Shown in pieces: positions 16,731 through 23,203 of a stretch of DNA of 64,000 nt. Every line of letters begins with the position of its first letter. The stretch's first letter is position 1. Location of the stretch: NCBI GenBank assembly GCA_963754955.1, contig CAVWHY010000012.1, forward strand, positions 1,240,001-1,304,000, in the 5' to 3' direction. The translations under genes and the position numbers were made by a program. This DNA is from CAVQJU01 sp963754955. Lineage in GTDB: Bacteria > Acidobacteriota > Vicinamibacteria > Vicinamibacterales > CAVVIG01. The notes beneath the pieces are model-generated. The model saw nothing but the letters and a program-made list of their open reading frames with translations, was not told where the DNA came from and did no database searches.

Positions 16731-17542
16731 CGGAACATGTCCAGCTCGCGAGGACGAATGAGCGTCGACGCCGGCACCGGCTGGTCGCGGAACACGATGC
16801 CGCGAACGAGGACCGCCGGCACGCCCTCGTCGCTTTCGCCCATCAGGAGCGACGCCGCCGAGGCGATCTCGTCGGCGACGGCCACCTCGGTCACGCGCAT
16901 CTTCCGCCCGAACAGATCGGGGCAGCCGACGAGATTTCTGAGTGCCGGCACGCCCGCGGCGCCCAGCGCCACGCTCACCACGCCCTGTCGCCACGGCCGG
17001 CCGAAGCTGTCGTTGATGACGACGCCGAGGGTGACGCTGAATTCAGCGTCGAGGCGGGCCTTCATGCACCGGGCCGATGCATCCGGATCTTCCGGAAGCA
17101 GGAGCACCTGCTCGGATCCTTCCGGGGCAACGTTCGATTGATCCACGCCGGCATTAGCCATCACGAACCCGAGCCGGTGCGCGACGATGAGGACGTCCTT
17201 ACGATGGCGGACCACCTCAGAGGATTGCGACAGGATGACCTCGACGAGTCGCGGATCCTTGCAGACATCGGCCGCCAGCCTGGTCGCGCACGCCCCTGGC
17301 ACGACGCTGGCCAGATCGAGGAACCGCCCTTCGGCTTTCGAGACGACCTTCTGCGCCACGACCAGCACGTCATCGTCAGCGGGCACGATCCCGGCGCAAC
17401 GGAGTCCGGCGGCGAGCAGCGCGGCCAGGTCGTCGCCCGGTTTCACCATCGGCAGTCCGGCGAGCGCGGTGAGCGTCACGTGTCTGGCGGCCACGGCAGG
17501 CCTGAAGGCCTGCACTACTTCTGTCACTCCTGTTTCGCTCAT
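16727..17542 (-). CDS. cofE: F420-0:gamma-glutamyl ligase, single-domain
   Basis: A 271-residue ligase that adds gamma-linked glutamates to F420-0. The core begins HVTLTALAGLPMVKPGDDLAALL and ends near VPASTLIRPRELDMF, the usual span of CofE. It lacks the C-terminal nitroreductase-like domain of actinobacterial FbiB that reduces dehydro-F420-0. ATG 17542 overlaps the upstream fno stop by 4 nt and gives an N-terminal addition reading VVQAFRPA, encoded by a dispersed palindrome. A GTG at 17479 would start exactly at the conserved core without it. Which start is used is open; the ATGA overlap favours 17542. Confidence 0.92.
   Translation of the reverse strand: MSETGVTEVVQAFRPAVAARHVTLTALAGLPMVKPGDDLAALLAAGLRCAGIVPADDDVLVVAQKVVSKAEGRFLDLASVVPGACATRLAADVCKDPRLVEVILSQSSEVVRHRKDVLIVAHRLGFVMANAGVDQSNVAPEGSEQVLLLPEDPDASARCMKARLDAEFSVTLGVVINDSFGRPWRQGVVSVALGAAGVPALRNLVGCPDLFGRKMRVTEVAVADEIASAASLLMGESDEGVPAVLVRGIVFRDQPVPASTLIRPRELDMFR
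17496..17513. repeat. GCAGGCC-TGAA-GGCCTGC palindrome inside the 5' end of cofE
   Basis: A perfect 7-bp stem with a TGAA loop on the plus strand (TTCA on the minus strand). The same element is intergenic at 29395-29412 and 33160-33177. Here it lies within the cofE reading frame and translates as QAFRP in its N-terminal extension. Confidence 0.9.
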
Positions 17543-18189
17543 GGCAGGCCCGTGATGCGGATGCCGGCCCCGGGAATCTTGTACCGGCGGTTGATCGCGA
17601 TGAGCACCGACGTCAACGCCTCTGCGGCAGACGCGTTGGCGAGCACGCCGCCGTCCACACCCCGCGTCGCGACCGAGCTCGCGAGCTCCACCACCATTTC
17701 CCGCGCGGCCGCATCGTCGCCGAAGACCAGCACGTCGCAATCGGCTTTCTCGCCGTCCTGAAGCTTCTTCGCGCCGACATTGTGAAAGGCGGCCACCACC
17801 CGGACGCTGGAGCCGAGCTCGCGCTGGGCCTGAATGGCAGGCGACGTGGCCGGCAGCTGGACGACGGACACTTTTGGCGGCACCAGCGGAACGGTCGTGT
17901 CCACGACGATCTTTCCGTCGACCTCCGCCTTGATTTCCTGGACGGCGGCGTCGTGTGTGGCGTACGGCACCGATAGGACGACGATCCCGCCGGCGCGTGC
18001 GGCGCCGCGGTTGTCGTCGCCTTTCACGCAAAGATCGCCGTCCGCCAGTTCAGCGGCCACGGCTTCGGCTTTCTCCTTCGACCGCGAGCCGATCACGACG
18101 TGGTACCCGGCAAGCGCCCAGAGGCGCGCGAGGCCCGAGCCCAGGTTGCCGGTTCCCCCGATGACGGCGATGACTGGTTTGGGGTCCAT
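17539..18189 (-). CDS. fno: F420:NADP+ oxidoreductase (NADPH-dependent F420 reductase)
   Basis: A 216-residue Rossmann protein that exchanges hydride between NADPH and F420. The N-terminal VIAVIGGTGNLGSGLARLW and HVVIGSRSKEKA form the NADP-binding site, with the arginine after GS that selects the 2'-phosphate. VVAAFHNVGAKKL and the C-terminal RRYKIPGAGIRITGLP are characteristic of Fno. ATG 18189 is 9 nt after the peptidase stop. GGAG directly touches this ATG, so a GTG a few codons upstream, inside the peptidase end, is an alternative. It supplies F420H2 to the LLM enzyme or recycles it. Confidence 0.92.
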   Translation of the reverse strand: MDPKPVIAVIGGTGNLGSGLARLWALAGYHVVIGSRSKEKAEAVAAELADGDLCVKGDDNRGAARAGGIVVLSVPYATHDAAVQEIKAEVDGKIVVDTTVPLVPPKVSVVQLPATSPAIQAQRELGSSVRVVAAFHNVGAKKLQDGEKADCDVLVFGDDAAAREMVVELASSVATRGVDGGVLANASAAEALTSVLIAINRRYKIPGAGIRITGLP

Positions 18190-18197
18190 CTCCGGCG

Positions 18198-19475
18198 TCA
18201 CCGGCACCAATCGTGGATTGCGAGCGCGAGCGTCTTCGTCGCGATGACGAGGTTGTCGAGCGGCAGCCACTCGTTGGTCGCGTGCATCTGCGCCGTCACG
18301 CCGGGGCCAAAGATGACGGTCGGCGTGTCGCCGTGGCGGATCAGAAAACGCGTGTCCGCGGCGCCCATGCGCCCGCTGAACACGGGCTGCTGGCCCGTGA
18401 CCTCGCGGAAATCATCCGCGAGCGTCGTGACGATCGGATGGTCGGTCGGGATCTCCGCGCCTTCGGCGATGAGCCCCTCGAACCAGACCTTCGGCTGGTG
18501 CTCGCTCAGCCACGGATCGGTCTGCGAAAACGTCTGGATGAAGGTCCGGAGCTGTTCCTTGACGGTTTCGATGTCTTCCTGCGGCAGCAGCCCCATGCTG
18601 CCGCGGAGAACTGCGCGATCGGGCGTGGCACTGGCGTAGTGGCCAGCTTCGAACCGCCCGACGGCGCACGGCAGCGCGCCGCGGTTGTCGGGATAGAGCG
18701 GATGCGTCAGCGTGTTGATCCGCAGGCCCTCGAGGTCCTCGATCGCCTTGGCGATCTTGTAGCCCTTGTCGAGCGCGTTGATCGCTTCCCACCGCCTGGA
18801 GATGCCCGACGGCTTTCCCCGGACCTCGACGACGAACCACAGGCGCCCGATGCACGCGGGTTGGACGTGCAGATCGCTCGTCTCGAGCGAGATGCCCGCA
18901 TCGGCCTTGTAGCCCCGCTGGACGCAGGCGAGCGTGCCGAGGCCGCTGACCTCCTCGTCCATCACGTACTCCAGGATGACGGAGCCTCGCGGCCGAAGCC
19001 CGGTGTCGAGCAGGATCTTCAGCGCCATGGTCATGGCGGCGAGGCCCCCCTTCATGTCGGACGAGCCTCGTCCGAGAATCCGTCCGTCCACGAGCTCGCC
19101 CGACAGCGGGTCGAACTGCCAGTCGCTGACGGGCTTCCAGGGGATGGTGTCCACGTGGCCGTTGAACAGCAGCGATCGCGCCGAGGGATCGCCGCGGTGG
19201 ATACCGACGACGTTGGGGCGGCCGCTGAAGTCGCGGCCCTCGGCGGGCACGTATGCGGGATGCCTCGCCAGTTCGGTGAGGTCAGGCACCCACTGATCGA
19301 CGTCGAGACCCATTGCCGTCAGCGTCGCCGCCACGAAATCCTGAATCGGGCCTTCCTTGCCTGTCTCGCTGTCGAACTGAATGAGGTGGCCGAGGAACGA
19401 CGCGATCTCGTGCGTCCTGTCGTCCACCGCCTGGAGAATGCTCGCGCGTTCCGTCGTGGTTGCGGTTGCCGTCAT
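18198..19475 (-). CDS. M20 family metallopeptidase (ArgE/DapE/CPG2 type)
   Basis: A 425-residue zinc-dependent amidohydrolase. NGHVDTIP carries the first zinc ligand and catalytic Asp, GRGSSDMKGG the bridging Asp, and MDEEVSGLGT the catalytic Glu pair. It cleaves an N-acyl or peptide bond and acts in the cytoplasm (no signal peptide). It is first in the operon with fno and cofEDC. ATG 19475 is chosen over GTG 19511 because a sigma-54 promoter match at 19496-19510 would start transcription near 19484, leaving a leader of only about 9 nt. The substrate is unknown. Possible jobs are trimming an imported amide or a conjugate from the operon's pathway. Confidence 0.9.
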   Translation of the reverse strand: MTATATTTERASILQAVDDRTHEIASFLGHLIQFDSETGKEGPIQDFVAATLTAMGLDVDQWVPDLTELARHPAYVPAEGRDFSGRPNVVGIHRGDPSARSLLFNGHVDTIPWKPVSDWQFDPLSGELVDGRILGRGSSDMKGGLAAMTMALKILLDTGLRPRGSVILEYVMDEEVSGLGTLACVQRGYKADAGISLETSDLHVQPACIGRLWFVVEVRGKPSGISRRWEAINALDKGYKIAKAIEDLEGLRINTLTHPLYPDNRGALPCAVGRFEAGHYASATPDRAVLRGSMGLLPQEDIETVKEQLRTFIQTFSQTDPWLSEHQPKVWFEGLIAEGAEIPTDHPIVTTLADDFREVTGQQPVFSGRMGAADTRFLIRHGDTPTVIFGPGVTAQMHATNEWLPLDNLVIATKTLALAIHDWCR

Positions 19476-19495
19476 GGGAGTGATTCGAAGAGGGA

Positions 19496-19510
19496 GCAAG
19501 ACCGGGACCA
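19496..19510 (-). promoter_or_regulatory. Sigma-54 (-24/-12) promoter for the M20-F420 operon
   Basis: Minus-strand TGG-TCCCGGTC-TTGC (then T) matches TGG-N8-TTGC exactly, with the required 10 bp between GG and GC. The predicted start is near 19484, 9 nt before ATG 19475. It shares TGGTCC-N3-TCTTGCT with the two promoters at 22696-22710 and 23103-23117, a much longer match than the sigma-54 consensus demands. Two enhancer-like repeats lie about 100-150 bp upstream. Confidence 0.78.
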
Positions 19511-19585
19511 CGTTCGCACCGGCGCAGGATCGCTTCGTAAGACGCGATTTGGAGGGAGGTGTCTCGCAGGCGGCAGGCAGTTTGG

Positions 19586-19601
19586 ATCAACAAATGTGTC
19601 G
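19586..19601 (-). promoter_or_regulatory. Enhancer-like site CGACA-CATT-TGTTGAT
   Basis: One of eight copies of the consensus CGACA-N4-TGTTCAT in this region. It is read on the minus strand about 100-115 bp upstream of the predicted start of the M20-F420 operon, the normal distance for a sigma-54 activator site. Confidence 0.6.
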
Positions 19602-19619
19602 ATGACGACCGGAAGGCGA

Positions 19620-19635
19620 CGACAAAAGTGTCCAG
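19620..19635 (+). promoter_or_regulatory. Enhancer-like site CGACA-AAAG-TGTCCAG
   Basis: Contains a perfect GACA-N4-TGTC inverted repeat and matches the consensus found upstream of the other sigma-54 promoters. It lies about 140-150 bp upstream of the predicted M20-F420 transcript start. Confidence 0.58.
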
Positions 19636-19650
19636 AGCGAGAAAGGGAGC

Positions 19651-19693
19651 GCGGCCCTTTCAGGGCCGCGGGGCGGGGCTGAAAGCCCCGCCC
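19651..19693. repeat. Twin GC-rich hairpins between the TonB receptor and M20 genes
   Basis: Two perfect stem-loops in tandem: GCGGCCCT-TTC-AGGGCCGC (19651-19669) and GGGCGGGGCT-GAA-AGCCCCGCCC (19671-19693). They lie just past the 3' end of the TonB receptor gene on the minus strand and could protect or end its transcript. There is no T-run. The TTCA/TGAA-type loop links them to the other palindromes in the window. Confidence 0.85.
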
Positions 19694-19707
19694 TGCAGGT
19701 TTGCCCT

Positions 19708-22647
19708 TTAGAACGTCACTCTGAAACCGAACTGCGCCTGACGCGAGACGTCTGCGGCAGTCGGAAGGCCGAAGCGCGACGTCGTCGCCGCGGACGTGGC
19801 GCTCAGTGCCGTGTTGAACGCCGTGTAGTTGGCGTAGTTGAAGACGTTGAACACTTCCGCCATAAGCGACGCCCTGAGCGAGTTGCCGAGGCGCAGCGTC
19901 TTGGTCAGTCGAAGGTCGACGCGGTTGTACGGCGTGCCTTCGAGGGCGTCGCGCGGAATCACGACGCCGGACCCGATGACCGCCGGCCCGAGCCAGCGGT
20001 CGAGCATGGCGGCAGGCACGGTAATCGCCGGCGCCGCGATGCCGTTCGCGCCGAGGTTGAGCCGGTTGCTCACCGTGCCACCGTACGGGTTGGACGCGAT
20101 CAGCGCCGGGTAGCGGTTGCCCGACCCGTAGGAATACGTGCCGCTGACAGCGAGATCCCAGGGCAGGTCGTAATTGGCCCAGGCCCTCAGCGTGTTGCGC
20201 TGGAACGACTGGGAAGTCGCGTACTCGCCGTCCAGGTAGTCGAACGGGTTGCTCGCCGTCGACGCCGTGTCCTTGTAGTCGAACATCAGCGTGTAGGACG
20301 CGCCGCCTTCGACGTGGTTCGAGACGCGGCGTGTGAACGACGTCTGGAGCGCCGCGTACTCACCGTAGCCTGAAGAGACGCGATTGCTGATCTGGCCCCA
20401 GTCCACGTTGGGCACGCCCTTCGACGGGTTGACGTTGTAGCCGGTCACGGGATCGTAGTAGAGGTTCGGCGTAATGGTCTGCAGTTCGCGCAGCGTCTTT
20501 CGATAGACCATGTCCGCCGACACGCTGGCGCGCGGGCCGATCTGCTTCGAGAAACCCAGGCCGCTCTGCCACGACATCGGCATCTTGAGATCGCCGTTGA
20601 CCATCGCGCCGCTCTGCGGGATGCCCTTGAGGAGGATGGCCTCGTCGTAGTTGTCGACCCCGTTGGTCGGGTTGCCCACGAAGTTCGGGTTCGTGCCGTT
20701 GTTGTTGAACTGCGCGCTGAACAGGTTGCTCGTGAGGATCTGGTTCTTCGTGTTGGCCTTCTCGTAGACGGTGTAGTAGAGGCCCGAACCGCCGCGAATC
20801 ACCAGGTCGTTCCCCCCGTCCACGTTCCACGCAAAGCCGCCCTGTGGCCCGAAGTCGAGGTTGTCGTGGACGCCGACCTTGTAGCCGAAGTCTCCCGGCG
20901 CGAGGTACGGGATGTTCGTGCCGGGTATGTTGACGGTCGAGTACTGGGTGATCGGGATCGAGTTCGGGGTGATGCCGGGCGCCGTTGCACCGCCCCAGTA
21001 GTTCGTGTAACGCATACCGTAGTTGATGGTGAGGCTGTTGCTCGCGCGCCATGTATCGCCAACCCACAGTGCGAACTGCGGATCGGGAGTCACCCACTCG
21101 AAGTCCGTCTTCGGGTAGTTGATGTTGAAGCGCTGGGCGATCCCGTTGAGGCCGGTGAGGTCCCAGGCGGCCGGGTTCATGGCCTCCGAGGCCGGAATGC
21201 GTCTGGCGATGTCGAGCGGCAGCGACGTAAACGTCATCTGACCGCGGCCGAGGACGTGGTAGTCGTCCCACATCCTGGCGTTGGTGTACTCGCCGCCAAG
21301 CTTGAAGTCGTGCGACCCCTTGTGCAGGTTCAGATCGTAGCGGGCCGACACGAAGTCCTGCGCGTGCCACTGCGGCATCCAGTTCACCGGACCGACCGTC
21401 AGACCGGGGAACACCAGCTCGGGCGACGCCATGTCGGTGATGAGCGGGACGTAGGCGAACGAGTAGTGCTTCAGTCCGACCTTGATTTCCTGCACGGCCG
21501 AGGTACTGACCACCTTCGACCAGGTGCCGAGCACGTTGAACGAGCCCTGCGTCGCGTCAGAAGCCTGCGACGGGTGCGTATTGCTCGGCGACTGCAGGTA
21601 GAACGGGTCGGCGTAGGCCGACCAGGTGCCGCGAACCGACAGGCGGTCGTTCGTCGTCAGCTGGTCGTCCACCCGCAGCAACAGCGACTTGGTGAGCTGC
21701 GTGTTGGGGATGGTGGTGCTCTGCCCGAGCGCCTGAACGGTGTTGTAGAACGTCAGCGGCGTCCGCTCGTACTCGAACGAGAAGAAGTAGTGGAGCTTGT
21801 CCTTGACGATCGGTCCGCCGAGCGTCGCGCCCCATTGATCGTCGTGGTAAGGGAGCACGGTCTTCGACACCGCGTCCGCGGCGTTCAGGCTGTCATCGCG
21901 GAAGAACCCGTAGCCGCTGCCCGATACGGAGTTCGTACCCGACTTGGTGATCGCCTGCAGCTGAACGCCGGTCGAACCACCCTGCGTGACGTCGTACAGA
22001 TTCGTCACGATCTGGTATTCGGCGATCGCTTCGCGGCTGAACTTCGGCTGGCCAAGTCCCTGCGACGTCTTGTTGCCGACAGCCTGGCCGTCGAGGTTCA
22101 TGGCCCAGTTGTTCGCGTTCACGCCCGGGTTGCTCGTGCTGATGACGTTGGCGGTCATGCCTGGCACCATCTTCGCGAGTTCGAGCCAGTTGCGGCCGAG
22201 CAGCGGCACCTCCTGCATCTGCGTCGGGTTGATGTTGCCAGCCACCTGCGTGGACCGCGTGTCCACGAGCGGCGACTGGCCGGTGACGGTCAATGTCTCG
22301 CTGAGCGTCGCGACCTTCATCGTGATCGGGATGCTGATGTTCTGTCCGACCAGCAGCACGATCTTCTCCTGCACGACGCTTGCGAACCCGCCCAGCTCCG
22401 CCTGCACTTTGTAGTCGCCGGGCGTGAGCTGCAGCACGCGGTACTCGCCGCGCGCATCCGTGACCGCGACGACCTGCGTGCCTTTCGCCATGTCGGACAC
22501 GGTGACTGTCACGCCGGGCAGCACTGCCTTGGACTCGTCGGTGACGGTACCGACGATGGTTGCCTGCTGCGCCGAGGCCACGCCGGCCAGCAACGCGACA
22601 AACAGGAATACTCCGACCGATACAGAACGGATCGCACGCATGTCCAT
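19708..22647 (-). CDS. TonB-dependent receptor, Oar-like with carboxypeptidase-regulatory N-domain
   Basis: A 979-residue outer-membrane protein. The signal peptide ends near GVASAQQ. A carboxypeptidase regulatory-like (beta-sandwich) domain follows at about residues 30-110 (ATIVGTVTDESKAVLPGVTV), then a plug domain and a long beta-barrel ending in aromatic FGFRVTF. This class takes up large or poorly soluble ligands using TonB energy; acidobacteria have many copies of unknown specificity. ATG 22647 or 22641 are both served by AAGGAG (spacing 3 or 9 nt); the second is the better spacing. It is transcribed from a sigma-54 promoter at 22696-22710 and is divergent from the DUF1592 operon, with which it shares enhancer sites. 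Confidence 0.9.
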   Translation of the reverse strand: MDMRAIRSVSVGVFLFVALLAGVASAQQATIVGTVTDESKAVLPGVTVTVSDMAKGTQVVAVTDARGEYRVLQLTPGDYKVQAELGGFASVVQEKIVLLVGQNISIPITMKVATLSETLTVTGQSPLVDTRSTQVAGNINPTQMQEVPLLGRNWLELAKMVPGMTANVISTSNPGVNANNWAMNLDGQAVGNKTSQGLGQPKFSREAIAEYQIVTNLYDVTQGGSTGVQLQAITKSGTNSVSGSGYGFFRDDSLNAADAVSKTVLPYHDDQWGATLGGPIVKDKLHYFFSFEYERTPLTFYNTVQALGQSTTIPNTQLTKSLLLRVDDQLTTNDRLSVRGTWSAYADPFYLQSPSNTHPSQASDATQGSFNVLGTWSKVVSTSAVQEIKVGLKHYSFAYVPLITDMASPELVFPGLTVGPVNWMPQWHAQDFVSARYDLNLHKGSHDFKLGGEYTNARMWDDYHVLGRGQMTFTSLPLDIARRIPASEAMNPAAWDLTGLNGIAQRFNINYPKTDFEWVTPDPQFALWVGDTWRASNSLTINYGMRYTNYWGGATAPGITPNSIPITQYSTVNIPGTNIPYLAPGDFGYKVGVHDNLDFGPQGGFAWNVDGGNDLVIRGGSGLYYTVYEKANTKNQILTSNLFSAQFNNNGTNPNFVGNPTNGVDNYDEAILLKGIPQSGAMVNGDLKMPMSWQSGLGFSKQIGPRASVSADMVYRKTLRELQTITPNLYYDPVTGYNVNPSKGVPNVDWGQISNRVSSGYGEYAALQTSFTRRVSNHVEGGASYTLMFDYKDTASTASNPFDYLDGEYATSQSFQRNTLRAWANYDLPWDLAVSGTYSYGSGNRYPALIASNPYGGTVSNRLNLGANGIAAPAITVPAAMLDRWLGPAVIGSGVVIPRDALEGTPYNRVDLRLTKTLRLGNSLRASLMAEVFNVFNYANYTAFNTALSATSAATTSRFGLPTAADVSRQAQFGFRVTF

Positions 22648-22695
22648 GGTCTCCTTCGTCAGCAGATCGTTGGTGAGCGAACGGTAAAGAAATGA

Positions 22696-22710
22696 GCAAG
22701 AGTGGGACCA
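22696..22710 (-). promoter_or_regulatory. Sigma-54 (-24/-12) promoter for the TonB receptor gene
   Basis: Minus-strand TGG-TCCCACTC-TTGC (then T) fits TGG-N8-TTGC. The predicted start is near 22684, giving a 37-nt leader that contains the AAGGAG ribosome site. Four enhancer-like repeats lie 120-325 bp upstream. Confidence 0.8.
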
Positions 22711-22804
22711 TGCAGGCGTGCGGCGATCGGGAGAAGACGCGCGCGCGAGGTAAGACGCACGTCTTCGCATGTGCGCGCGCGGAGCGGCGTCGCTCAGCGC
22801 GAAT

Positions 22805-22820
22805 CGACAATCATGTCGAT
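22805..22820 (+). promoter_or_regulatory. Enhancer-like site CGACA-ATCA-TGTCGAT (perfect palindrome arms)
   Basis: Together with the T before it this reads TCGACA-ATCA-TGTCGA, a perfect 6-bp inverted repeat. It is the best palindrome among the eight copies and is nearest to the TonB receptor promoter (about 120-135 bp upstream of its predicted start). Confidence 0.65.
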
Positions 22821-22852
22821 CAGACAAAACGCGTGCGAACGGCCATTCGCAT

Positions 22853-22868
22853 CGACATGTTTGTGCAT
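22853..22868 (+). promoter_or_regulatory. Enhancer-like site CGACA-TGTT-TGTGCAT
   Basis: Matches the consensus at 11 of 12 fixed positions. It lies about 170-185 bp upstream of the TonB promoter start and 260-275 bp upstream of the DUF1592 promoter start. Confidence 0.6.
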
Positions 22869-22958
22869 CTCGACGAGCGATGAACCCGCGGGTTTGTCGA
22901 TGTGGCAGCACCGCGTGCGACGAATCGGCGCGTCGCATCCGACATGCTTACAACGCCG

Positions 22959-22974
22959 CGACATTTCTGTTCAT
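22959..22974 (+). promoter_or_regulatory. Enhancer-like site CGACA-TTTC-TGTTCAT
   Basis: Exact match to the consensus CGACA-N4-TGTTCAT, about 155-170 bp upstream of the predicted DUF1592 transcript start. Confidence 0.65.
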
Positions 22975-22991
22975 CGCCTGCGGCCGATCAT

Positions 22992-23007
22992 CGACATGAA
23001 TGTTCAT
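22992..23007 (+). promoter_or_regulatory. Enhancer-like site CGACA-TGAA-TGTTCAT
   Basis: Second exact match to the consensus, 33 bp (about three helical turns) from the previous site, so both would face the same side of the DNA. It lies about 120-135 bp upstream of the predicted DUF1592 start. Confidence 0.65.
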
Positions 23008-23102
23008 GCTCGCGAGCGGCCGATGTGACGCGGCATCGCCGCCGCAGATGGATTCACCGATTTACTGAGGAAAGTTGGCGTTGGTGCTCGCGATCGCACG
23101 GC

Positions 23103-23117
23103 TGGTCCTCGTCTTGC
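23103..23117 (+). promoter_or_regulatory. Sigma-54 (-24/-12) promoter for the DUF1592-DUF1552 operon
   Basis: CTGG-TCCTCGTC-TTGCT fits the sigma-54 consensus YTGG-N8-TTGCW at every fixed base. The predicted start is near 23129, 75 nt before ATG 23204. Exact consensus enhancers lie 33 bp apart just upstream. Confidence 0.8.
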
Positions 23118-23203
23118 TTTGCAGCCGCTCAGAGAGTCGTCGCCGGAACACTCGATAACTTCCGCAAGTGTTCCGAAGCCGACAGCGTCTACAGGGAGCA
23201 AGC

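Larger units (their letters stand above)
22648..23203. other. Divergent control region between the TonB receptor and DUF1592 genes
   Basis: A 556-bp stretch without a credible gene. It holds two outward-facing sigma-54 promoter matches (22696-22710 minus and 23103-23117 plus) and, between them, four copies of the CGACA-N4-TGTTCAT repeat. A further GATGAAC/TTTGTCG half-site pair lies at 22879-22900. Small reading frames here have no family features and no ribosome sites. Confidence 0.75.

Noticed and set aside
16727..18031. Longer minus-strand frame fusing cofE with the upstream region
   Set aside because: The extra N-terminal part is the shadow of fno in another frame and is Arg-rich without domain features.
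22702..23028. Short plus-strand frames in the divergent control region
   Set aside because: They overlap sigma-54 promoters and enhancer repeats, have arginine-rich, patternless translations and lack ribosome sites.
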